From Hahellaceae bacterium (GTDB taxonomy: Bacteria; Pseudomonadota; Gammaproteobacteria; Pseudomonadales; Oleiphilaceae), in contig JACKOB010000004.1 of the NCBI GenBank assembly GCA_024234575.1, positions 124,001 through 188,000 on the forward strand: DNA of 64,000 nt, read 5' to 3'. Numbering within the stretch: position 1 is the stretch's first letter; each line of letters begins with the position of its first letter. The notes under the pieces are model-generated. The model worked only from the letters and a program-made list of their open reading frames with translations, was not told where the DNA came from and did not search any database. The translations under genes were made by a program, and so were the position numbers. Shown here piece after piece: positions 50,945 to 60,068 of the stretch.

Positions 50945-52891
50945 ATGGCGTTGAAATTTAGAGAAAGAATAGCCTATAAGCATGCCAAGTTGGTTGTGGT
51001 CACGGCGTTTCTATTGGGCGTTGTTGTCAGTAGTGTGCAGATATTTATTGATTATCAAAATCAAAATCAGCGCCTGCGAAGCACTTTTATGGCCTTGAAA
51101 GAAACGAGTGTTAATCCTGCCGCCGAGGCAGTATGGAATCTGGATGAAGAGTTGGCAAAAAGCATCGTTGAAGGGCTCTATACCAACGTTGGTTTGTTGC
51201 ATGTCAGTATTGAAGTCGAAAATGGCAACGTGCTAGCAGAGAAAACCAGGCCAATGGTTGATCAGCGCTATCGATGGATTACAACGATTCTATTTGGTGA
51301 GCGAACAATCGAGACTGTTTCTCTGACACTCACTGAAAACAGTTTGGTCCGTGTGTTGGGGTATTTAAGGATTACCTATGACCCTTATGAAGAAAGTGTC
51401 AGTTTCATAAAGCGTTCTGGCGTGGTGTTGATTTCAGGTATTGTGAAAAACCTTTTGCTGGCGTTACTGCTTTTTTTTATTTTTTACAAGCGGTTGACCA
51501 GGCCTGTAGAGAAATTGACCGAGTCACTTAACCGCATTCACCCTAAAGAAGAAAACAACGAATTAGTGGCCTATGACTGCCTCTATCAGGGTGAGTTCAA
51601 GCAAATGTACGAAAAATTAAACCTGTTGATTGGCGAGCTTAATGAAAACAGTCGAACCCGGGAGCAGGTTCAGAAGAGTCTGAATGATATCAATGTCTCG
51701 TTAGAGAAAAAGGTAAGAACCCGCACAGAGGAGCTTAATCTTCAAAAAGACGCTGCGGATAAAGCCAATAAGGCAAAAAGCCTGTTTTTGGCTACCATGA
51801 GCCACGAAATCAGGACTCCGCTTAATACCATTCTTGGTTTAAGTTCACTCAATGTTAAAAGCAAAAGTATTGAGCAGCTGACAAATTATCTTGTTTCAAT
51901 TAATAACGCAGGTATGACGTTAAATGCGTTATTTGATGAGGTCGCCGATTTTTCTCAAATTGAAGCAAATAAACTCACTCTACGCTCAGAAGTATTTTCT
52001 TTAAAAGCGGTGTTGTCGGATGTTCATCAGGTTTTCAGGCAGCGCTTTATTGATAAGGGCGTTGAGTTAGAGGTTAAATCTGACCCACTGTTGCCAGTTT
52101 GGGTACAAGGTGATTTTGGCCGGCTAAAACAAATCGTCTTAAACCTGGCTTCTAATGCACTTAAATTCACCCAGACAGGTAAAGTCTCGCTTGGGTGTGA
52201 GCTGCTACAGGAGAATTCGCACAATCATACTGCGGTGGTGCTGTTCAGCGTTGAAGATACAGGCATCGGTATTAGTGACGAGTTTCTGCAACAGATGTTT
52301 CAGCCATTTTCCCAGCGGGATATGTCTTCGACACGCATCTTTCAGGGGATGGGGTTAGGGCTGGCACTGGCTTCAAAAATCGCTGTGCTAATGAATAGTA
52401 AAATTGAAGTACAAAGCCAGGAAGGTAAAGGATCAAGATTTTTCTTTAAAGTACCTCTTAGCCTGGCGGCTGCACAGCAAAACACGTTAGATACGGACCT
52501 TCAGTTTTCTAGCTTTCGCGATAAGTTGACCAATAAGAAATTACTATTAGTTGAAGATATCGAGATTAATCGTTTTATCGTAGAAGAAATGCTCAACGAA
52601 GTTGGGTTAAGTGTGGTTACTGCGGTGAATGGAAAAGAGGCAGTAGATCGTTGTCAGGAAGAAGATTTCGATGTGATTCTGATGGATGTTCAGATGCCTG
52701 TAATGGATGGTTGTGAGGCAACTTATATCATCCGGCACCAGCTGGGTTATAGTGCACTGCCAATCATTGCACTAACCGCAAATTCGTTGCCCCAGGATAA
52801 AGAGCGATGCATCGCCTCTGGTATGAATGACTTTCTTGCCAAACCCGTACAAATAGATGAACTGCTAGATAAAATAATGGCCTGGGTATAA
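50945..52891 (+). CDS. Hybrid sensor histidine kinase
   Basis: About 648 aa from the ATG at 50945; the frame is open to a TTG at 50879. TM1 at ~18-40 (LVVVTAFLLGVVVSSVQIF), an ~110-residue periplasmic domain, TM2 at ~155-180, a HAMP-like linker and coiled coil, HisKA with the phospho-His in ATMSHEIRTPLNTILGL, HATPase_c (NLASNALKFTQTG, EDTGIGIS, GMGLGLALA), and a C-terminal receiver with VILMDVQMPVMDG. A separate phosphotransfer protein or regulator is needed; none lies next to it. The periplasmic part is not recognisable beyond a weak CHASE-like pattern. Confidence 0.9.
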   Translation: MALKFRERIAYKHAKLVVVTAFLLGVVVSSVQIFIDYQNQNQRLRSTFMALKETSVNPAAEAVWNLDEELAKSIVEGLYTNVGLLHVSIEVENGNVLAEKTRPMVDQRYRWITTILFGERTIETVSLTLTENSLVRVLGYLRITYDPYEESVSFIKRSGVVLISGIVKNLLLALLLFFIFYKRLTRPVEKLTESLNRIHPKEENNELVAYDCLYQGEFKQMYEKLNLLIGELNENSRTREQVQKSLNDINVSLEKKVRTRTEELNLQKDAADKANKAKSLFLATMSHEIRTPLNTILGLSSLNVKSKSIEQLTNYLVSINNAGMTLNALFDEVADFSQIEANKLTLRSEVFSLKAVLSDVHQVFRQRFIDKGVELEVKSDPLLPVWVQGDFGRLKQIVLNLASNALKFTQTGKVSLGCELLQENSHNHTAVVLFSVEDTGIGISDEFLQQMFQPFSQRDMSSTRIFQGMGLGLALASKIAVLMNSKIEVQSQEGKGSRFFFKVPLSLAAAQQNTLDTDLQFSSFRDKLTNKKLLLVEDIEINRFIVEEMLNEVGLSVVTAVNGKEAVDRCQEEDFDVILMDVQMPVMDGCEATYIIRHQLGYSALPIIALTANSLPQDKERCIASGMNDFLAKPVQIDELLDKIMAWV

Positions 52892-52995
52892 AAGATTGAG
52901 CGTTGTACTTTCAGGCTGTATCAAAAAGTGCGGGGCGGAATATATAGATTTTATGGTCGAGATACCTGATAGCACCTCGACCATGAACGTGTTTG

Positions 52996-53460
52996 TTAAC
53001 GCGAGATGGTGCCCTGTTTTAGTAACAGGTTACGTACAGTTTCTATGCGCTCACGATTAACGTCGAAGTCCTTATAGCCTTTGCGTGACGCGGAGCGGAC
53101 ATGGATGAGACCTTGATCAGTGTTGACGACAAACTCGACATCATCAACAAAACGCATGATTTTAGTTTGTGCTTCTGCATAAAGATAAACATCGGTTTGT
53201 TCAATAATGGTCAGTCGTGGAAGCTCAGTAAGGGCTTGTTTGATTTTTTCAATAACTTCTGCTGACGACGGGGTGCCAACCAAAGCCATTGGTGCGATGG
53301 CGTGAACGTCATCGGTAGCCAGACTGTTAACGCAGTTTGGTGAGTCTGGGCAAACTGCCAGGTTGCCATTAGTGAGGCCCAATCCCTGTGGTTTGACACC
53401 ACTGCATGCAGTCAGGGTAAGTAGCAACATGGAAGAGGCGATAGCTGAATTAAGTTTCAT
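52996..53460 (-). CDS. DUF1499 lipoprotein
   Basis: 154 aa from the ATG at 53460. The signal sequence ends LTLTACS, a lipobox with Cys19. CPDSPNCVNSLA and VVNTDQGLIHVRSASRKGYKDFDVNRERIETVRN match the DUF1499 family. A perfect nine-base inverted repeat (ATGGTCGAG / CTCGACCAT) lies at 52953-52984 just after its stop. Function unknown. Confidence 0.85.
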   Translation of the reverse strand: MKLNSAIASSMLLLTLTACSGVKPQGLGLTNGNLAVCPDSPNCVNSLATDDVHAIAPMALVGTPSSAEVIEKIKQALTELPRLTIIEQTDVYLYAEAQTKIMRFVDDVEFVVNTDQGLIHVRSASRKGYKDFDVNRERIETVRNLLLKQGTISR

Positions 53461-53541
53461 AGAATGTGTTCCGGTGGCGTGCATGTGATATTGGTGGAAT
53501 GGTTGATTCCTGATCCCATACTTGATGCGTTTTAAAGGGCA

Positions 53542-56500
53542 TCAATGAAAGTCTCTTGAGTTTTTGGGGATTGTAGCCCCTTGGCCGTCAGGTTGTATAC
53601 GGGCTAAATGAGTCAATAAATTGGTGATGTCAGTCAACCGACCGGCAATGATATGGATGATGTCTTGTGAGCGCTCCATAATCCCTGTAACGATTAATGC
53701 TCTGGAAGTTAACAGGGCTTGTCTTTGGGCGCGTGCAGTTTTTAACCATACGACAACATTGATATTGCCGGTTTCATCTTCCAGGGTAACAAATGTGACA
53801 CCTGTTGCGGTACCAGGGCGCTGTCTGCCAACGACCAGTCCGGCGACGCTTACCAGTGTGCCATGTGATAGTTGCAGTAAAGACAGAGCACTTTGGCAGC
53901 GTCTTATCTTAGGGTGGGTGCGCAGCATGGCTAAAGGGTGCCTTTCGAGGGAAAGGCCAAGGCTTTGCAAGTCTTCGATGAGGTTGTCGGCTTCAGATGG
54001 GGGGCTAAGGAATACTTCTGCTGAGTCGTTTGAGATATCTGTTACGCTGTCCTGGGTGATTTCTGCTTGTGAAAAAACAGGTAGTAAAGGCTCCATTGCC
54101 AGTATGTCCCAGCGCGCCCGATAACGATTTTTTGCAAGGCTTCTTAATGCTCCGGCACTGGCCAGAATCTCCAGATCAGTGCTATATAAGTCGCTGTCGT
54201 TGCTTAGTTGCTCCAGGCTCCGGTAACCGTTTTTTGGGCGATGCTGTAGCAGGTTGTCTATGGCCTGGCGGCGTATACGTCTGACAATGCGAAGCCCAAG
54301 CCTAATGGCCAGAGAGGTGTTGCCGCCGCTATCCACGTGCTTTTCAAGCTGGTGGTCCCAGTCGCTGTGATTAATATCGAGAGGTAAAATAACAACGTTA
54401 TGCCTTTGCGCATCCTGAATAAGTTGCGAAGGCGAATAGAACCCCATTGGCTGACTGTTGAGTAGTCCACAGCAAAAAGCGGCAGGCTCGTAACATTTAA
54501 GCCACGCGGAAATATATACTAGCAATGCAAAGCTGGCCGCATGGGACTCGGGAAAACCATACTCGCCAAAGCCGCTAATCTGTCGGCAGATACGCTCGGC
54601 AAACTCGGCATCATGACCGCGTTCGACCATGCCGCTAATCAGTTTCTTCTGAAATAGCGCCAGCTTTCCATGCCGTTTCCAACTTGCCATCGCGCGTCGT
54701 AATTGATCTGCTTCGCCGGCAGAAAATCCCGCTGCGACCATGGCTAGTTTAATGACTTGCTCCTGAAAAATAGGCACTCCAAGGGTTCGCTCCAAAACTG
54801 CTTTAATAGCCTCGTTAGGGTATTCGGCTTTCTCCTTTCCCTGACGGCGCCGCAGGTAAGGGTGCACCATATCACCCTGAATCGGGCCCGGCCGGACGAT
54901 TGCCACCTGTATGACCAGGTCATAGTAGTTCTGTGGCTTTAGCCGAGGCAGCATGTTGGTTTGGGCGCGGGACTCAACCTGAAAGACACCAACGCTATCC
55001 CCTTGCTGTAGCATCGCGTAAACCCCCGGGTCTTCTCTGGGAATATCTTCTACTCGTCCCGAGCCTCGTTGAAATTGACGCACCATATCCAGCGTTTTTC
55101 GTATCGCACTTAGCATGCCCAGTGCCAAAATGTCGATTTTTAAAAGGCCAAGGGCTTCCAGATCATCTTTATCCCATTGAATAACGGTTCTGCCTGGCAT
55201 GCTGGCATTTTCGATGGGCACAAGCTGGCTCATCTTACCTGCGGATATAACAAAGCCGCCGACATGTTGTGAGAGATGGCGAGGAAAACCTGTTAATTCA
55301 TTGACCAGTGTAACGAATAGCAATGCCGTGTGCGGCGTGGCAACATTTTCCGGTTGAGCCGTTGCCAGAGCATGGGTGTTCATGTAGTGGCGAATCTGCT
55401 CTAGCCAATGCTGTTCTTTGTCACGCCAATCAATGTTACTGATCAGCAATTCCAGAAAAGAAGGGTCAATATCCAGCGCTTTGCCTACTTCCCGGATAGC
55501 GCTTTTCCCTCGGTAGGTAATAACGGTTGCCGCCAGTGCTGCCCGTGATCGGCCATAGGTTTGGTAGATATACTGAATAACTTCTTCACGCCGTTCATGT
55601 TCAAAATCAACATCTATGTCTGGTGGCTCATTACGTTCTTTGGATATAAAACGTTCAAACAGTAAGGTGATTTTGGCTGGATTAACCTCTGTGATCATAA
55701 GGCAATAGCAGACCACCGAGTTAGCCGCCGAGCCTCTTCCCTGGCATAAAATATTCTGGCTGCGAGCAAAGCGAACAATGTCATAAACCGTGAGAAAATA
55801 GTGCTCGTAAGCAAGTTCTGCAATAAGTGTCAGCTCTTTCTCAATGATTTGTCGGATATCATCGGGTAGTCCATCGGGATAGCGTATGGCAACCCCCGCA
55901 AATACCAGCTGTCGTAGATGTGAGGTCGCCGTCGTACCTTTTGGAACAAGCTCCTGGGGATATTCGTAGCGTAAGCTATCAAGCGAAAAGTGGCACTTTT
56001 CGGCAATAACTAAAGACTCTTGCAGCCATGCTTCAGGAAATAGACGTTGTAGCTTCTGGTAGGGCCGTAGATAGTTCTCGTGATTACTTTGCAGCAGATA
56101 ACCACACCTGTGCAAAGCCGTGCCATGTTTAATAGCCGTTAACGTGTCTTGTAGCGGTTTGCGCCTGGCGGTATGCATGAGCGCGTGGCCAGTTGCAACG
56201 ATGGGCACACCTGTATTGACAGAAAGTTGTCTGGCAATATTCTGTAAACGTGTTGTGTCGCCGGTTAAATTGTCAGCAACAGCAATCCATAGCCTGCCGT
56301 TCAAACCGGCTTTGAGTGTGCAACACAGGTCGGCAATAGATGCATACTGTTGAGGCTTGGGTAATCGCTGCTGGGTATCTGCAGGCTGATGGTGGTGCTG
56401 AAAAAAATCAATCGTATAAGGCAGGGACCACAGTACCAGGCAGCTTTTTAGCAAGCGAATAACATCTTGTAAATACAATGTATAAGAGCCTTTGCTGGCC

Positions 56501-56817
56501 CGCCTTCGTCCCAGCGTTATCAGGTCGCATAGTTCAGCATAAGCTTCGCGGCTGGGGGCCAGTAAAATCAGCTTTGCCGGTTGCTCGGTTAGCGTAATCT
56601 CACAACCCACTATCAGCTTGACTGGGTGTTCTCGCGTGGCAACATGCGCTCTGACGATGCCGGCAAGCGTACACTCATCCGTGATTGCCAGGCTGTGATA
56701 GCCAAGCTCAGCCGCACGCTTTACCAGTTCTTCCGGGTGTGAGGCACCTTTTAAGAAAGTAAAATTTGAAAGGCAGTGCAGTTCGGCATAGGGTGCCAAG
56801 GGGTGTTGAGGTTTCAT
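53542..56817 (-). CDS. dnaE2: Error-prone DNA polymerase DnaE2
   Basis: 1091 aa from the ATG at 56817; this gives the family start YAELHCLSNFTFLKGASHPEELV. The PHP domain is first, then the C-family palm with PDIDVDFEHERREEVIQYIY carrying the catalytic Asp residues, GRGSAANSVVCYCL, and VGVFQVESRAQTNMLPRLKPQNYYDL. A C-terminal OB fold (GLVVGRQRPGTATGVTFVTLEDETG) follows. DnaE2 works with ImuB in SOS translesion synthesis and mutagenesis. It starts 13 bases after imuB and is read from the LexA-controlled imuA promoter. Confidence 0.94.
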   Translation of the reverse strand: MKPQHPLAPYAELHCLSNFTFLKGASHPEELVKRAAELGYHSLAITDECTLAGIVRAHVATREHPVKLIVGCEITLTEQPAKLILLAPSREAYAELCDLITLGRRRASKGSYTLYLQDVIRLLKSCLVLWSLPYTIDFFQHHHQPADTQQRLPKPQQYASIADLCCTLKAGLNGRLWIAVADNLTGDTTRLQNIARQLSVNTGVPIVATGHALMHTARRKPLQDTLTAIKHGTALHRCGYLLQSNHENYLRPYQKLQRLFPEAWLQESLVIAEKCHFSLDSLRYEYPQELVPKGTTATSHLRQLVFAGVAIRYPDGLPDDIRQIIEKELTLIAELAYEHYFLTVYDIVRFARSQNILCQGRGSAANSVVCYCLMITEVNPAKITLLFERFISKERNEPPDIDVDFEHERREEVIQYIYQTYGRSRAALAATVITYRGKSAIREVGKALDIDPSFLELLISNIDWRDKEQHWLEQIRHYMNTHALATAQPENVATPHTALLFVTLVNELTGFPRHLSQHVGGFVISAGKMSQLVPIENASMPGRTVIQWDKDDLEALGLLKIDILALGMLSAIRKTLDMVRQFQRGSGRVEDIPREDPGVYAMLQQGDSVGVFQVESRAQTNMLPRLKPQNYYDLVIQVAIVRPGPIQGDMVHPYLRRRQGKEKAEYPNEAIKAVLERTLGVPIFQEQVIKLAMVAAGFSAGEADQLRRAMASWKRHGKLALFQKKLISGMVERGHDAEFAERICRQISGFGEYGFPESHAASFALLVYISAWLKCYEPAAFCCGLLNSQPMGFYSPSQLIQDAQRHNVVILPLDINHSDWDHQLEKHVDSGGNTSLAIRLGLRIVRRIRRQAIDNLLQHRPKNGYRSLEQLSNDSDLYSTDLEILASAGALRSLAKNRYRARWDILAMEPLLPVFSQAEITQDSVTDISNDSAEVFLSPPSEADNLIEDLQSLGLSLERHPLAMLRTHPKIRRCQSALSLLQLSHGTLVSVAGLVVGRQRPGTATGVTFVTLEDETGNINVVVWLKTARAQRQALLTSRALIVTGIMERSQDIIHIIAGRLTDITNLLTHLARIQPDGQGATIPKNSRDFH

Positions 56818-56830
56818 GGTGACCGCCGCC

Positions 56831-58255
56831 CTAGCCAAACCATCCATGTAAAAACCAATTTCCTTCATTGCTGCGAAAAATCCAACCCAACGCGCCGTTG
56901 GGGAAACGTGCAATATAGTAGTCGCGGTTGATGCTTTGATCCCACCATCCTGCACTGATTCTCTCGGCGTCACTAATCAGGGTAACGGCTGTGCCATGTA
57001 AGGGGTAGGGTGCTTGTAATATCCATGTTGGACGGGTCAGCTTATTATTGTGGTCGCTGGGGTGTATCTGCTTTTTATCGCCAGGCCTATCCTTATTGGT
57101 CTGTGTTTCAATTTGGTAGGACTTCTCGGGCCGGTGATCTTCTTCAATACGCAACGTAACCACTTTCTCTTCGCTTAGTTTTGCGTAAAAACGATTGAGT
57201 AATTGTTGCTTCTCTGCAGGGTTGCCAGCTTTCTGGAAAAGATCTGTCTGTTGTTTTTGATATGGTTGCAAATGGTTAGCAATGAGCGTTATTGACGTTA
57301 CCGGGGCCGGTAATTGGTAACTCTCCAGTTTTAGTGAGCACAGGGTCAGTATTTCTTTTGTTTGCGTGGTGCTGGCAGAAATACCGATATAAATTTCACT
57401 GAAGCAACTGTCTCGGTGGTGCAACTGAAGTGTCATGCTGTCGATACTTTGTTGACTGTGGCGAAGAAATATTTCCAGGTCGAGCAGTAGTCTGTTGAGG
57501 GGGAAAAGCAGCCCCGTGTTGTTATCTATTTCTGCCAGCAAATCGACGTTTCTTTCGAATCCGGTTGCCGGGGTGTAAAAGTCTTGCGGGTCGGGAGACT
57601 CTCCTGTTAACCGGCACAGGTAAGTGCAAAGTTCATGTCCTAACCTTTGTGCCAGCTCTACACGAGGAATGGCAAGTATCTGGTGAAGTGTGTTAAACCC
57701 CATTCTGTGTAGCTTTTCGGTAATGCTCGGAAGAAAGCCACAATGGGCCAGAGAGAGCTGCAGCAGCGCTTGTTTGATGGTCTGTTGGTTGTCCGTGCAT
57801 AGTGCGCTGTTTGATTGTGACAGCGCCCGTGCCGACAGCGGCGAAAGACCAACAGAAAGCCGAGGATGAAAACCCTGCTCTGTCAGGCCCCGCTGCAGTT
57901 TATGATAAAGCGTACTGACATCACCGTGCATGCGCAGCATGCTTTCAATTTCGATAAGTAGTCCATCTGGCGGATATAGGGCGATGTTGGCGCAATATTG
58001 ATAAACCCAGTGGGCAATATCTTGCAAACAGGAGTGCAGGTTAAGCTCGTTTTTGCGTTTAATCAGCAGTTTCTCATGCAGGCAACTGGCTGTGCTTATG
58101 GACTGTGACGGACGTATTCCTGCCGCCTGGGCAGTAGCGTTTGCCAGTATGATTTTTCCTGCTGTATTGGTAATCACTATAGCCTCGGTCGGGCCAGCAG
58201 AACGCTCGCAGAGATCGACAGGGAGCGTTGGCAAGTCAATGTATAGCCACAGCAT
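56831..58255 (-). CDS. imuB: Mutagenesis protein ImuB (Y-family-like, catalytically inactive)
   Basis: 474 aa. LWLYIDLPTLPVDLCER begins like a Y-family polymerase, but the two acidic residues needed for catalysis in Pol IV/V are not in place, as in ImuB generally. FLPSITEKLHRMGFNTLHQILAIPRVELAQRLG is the helix-hairpin part, and a long C-terminal tail (QIETQTNKDRPGDKKQ) precedes the terminal WFLHGWFG. ImuB bridges DnaE2 with the beta clamp. It follows imuA by 7 bases. Confidence 0.92.
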   Translation of the reverse strand: MLWLYIDLPTLPVDLCERSAGPTEAIVITNTAGKIILANATAQAAGIRPSQSISTASCLHEKLLIKRKNELNLHSCLQDIAHWVYQYCANIALYPPDGLLIEIESMLRMHGDVSTLYHKLQRGLTEQGFHPRLSVGLSPLSARALSQSNSALCTDNQQTIKQALLQLSLAHCGFLPSITEKLHRMGFNTLHQILAIPRVELAQRLGHELCTYLCRLTGESPDPQDFYTPATGFERNVDLLAEIDNNTGLLFPLNRLLLDLEIFLRHSQQSIDSMTLQLHHRDSCFSEIYIGISASTTQTKEILTLCSLKLESYQLPAPVTSITLIANHLQPYQKQQTDLFQKAGNPAEKQQLLNRFYAKLSEEKVVTLRIEEDHRPEKSYQIETQTNKDRPGDKKQIHPSDHNNKLTRPTWILQAPYPLHGTAVTLISDAERISAGWWDQSINRDYYIARFPNGALGWIFRSNEGNWFLHGWFG

Positions 58256-58262
58256 GATGATC

Positions 58263-58997
58263 TCACTTTGCCGATGAAATAGCGGTTTGTGTGCTGGTTT
58301 GTGTGCTGGTTTGTGTAGTGGTTAGCTCTGCAAAAGTCGATAAGCGGGCTTTTGTGAAAATGGCTGGAATATTGAGTATGACGGGGTGGTTGTGTGGCCA
58401 GCGACCCCGGCACTTAATAATGCTTAACTGTAGTGTGCTTGTTGCAGATGCCTTTGCAACGGCGGATAGCCCTAATCGCAACGGAGCAGAGGAGTGCTCG
58501 TTTGCCGCACGCGCCTGGCGAAAGATAAAGCAATGTGCGCTGCTATCGACACAGGCTGTTTGCAGACGTCTCACTTGTGTGTTGGTGATGCGATCTGCCC
58601 AGAGCAATACGACGCTACATTGACCGCTGCGCAGTCCCTGTTCTGCTGCCCACAGCTTTTCTGGGGTGTTCAGGTTTCTTGCTAGCAGAACTTTCTGGTG
58701 GTTAATGCCCTGTGACTCAAGTCCTGAAGGATAAGGCAGAAAAGGGGGAGATACCCATAGCATCCATTTATCCTGCTTTGACAGTTCTTGTAGTAGTGGT
58801 GCCAGTAGGCGAATCTCACCAATCCCTGGCGTATCGCAAAGCATTTCTGTGACATTACCTAACGGCCAGCCACTGCCCGGTAGTAACTGGTTAAGTTCTT
58901 TTATACCGGTGTTTTGTGTTGGGCAGTGATAGTTTGTGTTCTCGGAAGCTCGCCAAAGCTGTGCTGAGTTTAAAAGGCCAGAAAGCAGGTCAGACAT
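58263..58997 (-). CDS. imuA: RecA-like accessory protein ImuA
   Basis: 244 aa from the ATG at 58997; a longer frame to 59057 would run through the LexA box. The family core GWPLGNVTEMLCDTPGIGEIRLLAPLL carries a RecA-like phosphate region, and LWVSPPFLPYPSGLESQGI, SVVLLWADRITNTQVRRLQTA and HCFIFRQ follow. The C-terminus ends in TQTS repeats coded by a 12-bp tandem repeat at 58286-58321. First gene of the imuA-imuB-dnaE2 SOS cassette. Confidence 0.9.
   Translation of the reverse strand: MSDLLSGLLNSAQLWRASENTNYHCPTQNTGIKELNQLLPGSGWPLGNVTEMLCDTPGIGEIRLLAPLLQELSKQDKWMLWVSPPFLPYPSGLESQGINHQKVLLARNLNTPEKLWAAEQGLRSGQCSVVLLWADRITNTQVRRLQTACVDSSAHCFIFRQARAANEHSSAPLRLGLSAVAKASATSTLQLSIIKCRGRWPHNHPVILNIPAIFTKARLSTFAELTTTQTSTQTSTQTAISSAK
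58286..58321. repeat. 12-bp tandem repeat in the 3' end of imuA
   Basis: TTTGTGTGCTGG occurs at 58286-58297 and 58298-58309, then TTTGTGTAGTGG at 58310-58321. It encodes TQTS units near the ImuA C-terminus and could vary in copy number by slippage. Confidence 0.8.
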
Positions 58998-59440
58998 AAA
59001 ATACACCAGAAAATAATACTGTATATATGTACAGTATATTAGTGTTGAAAAGTCCATTGGTCAACAGACCTTCTTATTTGGCTGATAAATCGCTCTAAGG
59101 AGTGAGTAAATTTTTATAAAGGGAAGGCAAAGAAGAGGAAAGAAAAAGCAGTGCCGATCCTTCGGCACTTTGCAAGTATGGGTATCTTCTCAGCAGAGAA
59201 CAAAAATGAAAGACCTGTTAACTTGCTCTGCTTATTCAGTATAGCTAACCTTACCATGGTGTTTTAGAATGAATTGTCCTTAGCCGATAGACCGTTAATC
59301 CATCACAGCGAAAGTGTTTTTGTCTCCACGAGTTATTTCTTAAAGCTCAGGAGTGCATCAATTGGTTTAGGGAACTGTTTGAAAAATAGAAAGAAGTAGC
59401 ACTGTATCACTTATTTTTTATATCAAAAAGGAATACCAAG
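58998..59440. other. Upstream region of imuA with stem-loop
   Basis: Besides the LexA operator at 59019-59034, AGTGCCGA (59150-59157), TCCT, TCGGCACT (59162-59169) forms a perfect stem; on the minus strand it is followed by GCTTTTTCTTT, like a terminator pointing toward imuA. No gene with a ribosome site is visible before the 59441 gene. Confidence 0.5.
59019..59034. promoter_or_regulatory. LexA operator of the imuA-imuB-dnaE2 operon
   Basis: CTGTATATATGTACAG matches CTGTATATATATACAG at 15 of 16 and extends to TACTG...CAGTA. It begins 22 bases upstream of the imuA ATG, so it should cover the promoter. SOS induction would raise all three genes. Confidence 0.92.
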
Positions 59441-59995
59441 ATGGTTTATTTAGGTCGAATTGTTATTGCTATAGCTTTGCTTTTTAGTCTTTCAGCTTAT
59501 GCAGAGAAGCCATTAACAGGCGCACAAATTGAAAAGTTCATGTCTTCGATGGAAGAGATTCAGAAATGGTCAGAGAAAAACGAGCATCGTTTTAAATCTG
59601 ATGATGACAGTGACGATGGCTTTGATCTGAGTGTAGATAAAATCATGCGTGAAATGCGCGAAGCCAAAGCTTATGACGAAATCGAAGATATTGTCGAGAA
59701 GCATGGGTTTTCTTCACCCGAAGAGTGGGCGGGCATAATGGTAAGAGTTTCTAAAGCCATGATGGCAGAGGCGATGAGCGGCATGAAAGACTATCAGGCG
59801 CAAATGAATGCGCAAGTGGAGTCGATGATGAAAGACCCGAATATCCCCGAGGAGCAGAAGCAAGCCATGCAGCAGATGATGCAGCAGACCACATCCATTG
59901 CCGATGAAATCAAAGATGTTAACCCTGCAGATGTTGCTGCGGTGAAGCCTTATATGGAAAAGCTGCAAGCGCAAATGATGGAAGAAGGTGATTGA
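59441..59995 (+). CDS. Exported Met-rich helical protein, unknown function
   Basis: 184 aa. VYLGRIVIAIALLFSLSAYA is a clear signal peptide with cleavage before EKPL. The mature part is acidic and helical with a run DDDSDDGFDL near 50 and many Met residues (MAEAMSGMKDYQAQMNAQVESMM, QMMQQTT, MEKLQAQMMEEGD). AAGGA lies 9 bases before the ATG. I do not recognise the family; a periplasmic coiled-coil or metal-buffering role is only a guess. Hairpins at 59985-60016 and 60015-60049 cover its stop and the gap to the next gene. Confidence 0.65.
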   Translation: MVYLGRIVIAIALLFSLSAYAEKPLTGAQIEKFMSSMEEIQKWSEKNEHRFKSDDDSDDGFDLSVDKIMREMREAKAYDEIEDIVEKHGFSSPEEWAGIMVRVSKAMMAEAMSGMKDYQAQMNAQVESMMKDPNIPEEQKQAMQQMMQQTTSIADEIKDVNPADVAAVKPYMEKLQAQMMEEGD

Positions 59996-60049
59996 TCGTC
60001 GACAGTTAATCACCTTGGGCAGGCAAAGATAAAACCTTCATCTGCCCAA
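59985..60049. other. Two stem-loops around the 59441 gene stop
   Basis: AAGGTGATT (59985-59993) pairs with AATCACCTT (60008-60016), and TTGGGCAG (60015-60022) pairs with CTGCCCAA (60042-60049). No T run follows either, so they may stabilise or process the message rather than stop it. Confidence 0.45.
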
Positions 60050-60068
60050 ATGGACACGGGGAGTAAAT

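Noticed and set aside
52953..52984. Inverted repeat after the DUF1499 gene as terminator
   Set aside because: The nine-base stem is perfect but has a 14-base loop and no T run on either strand, so I did not call a terminator.
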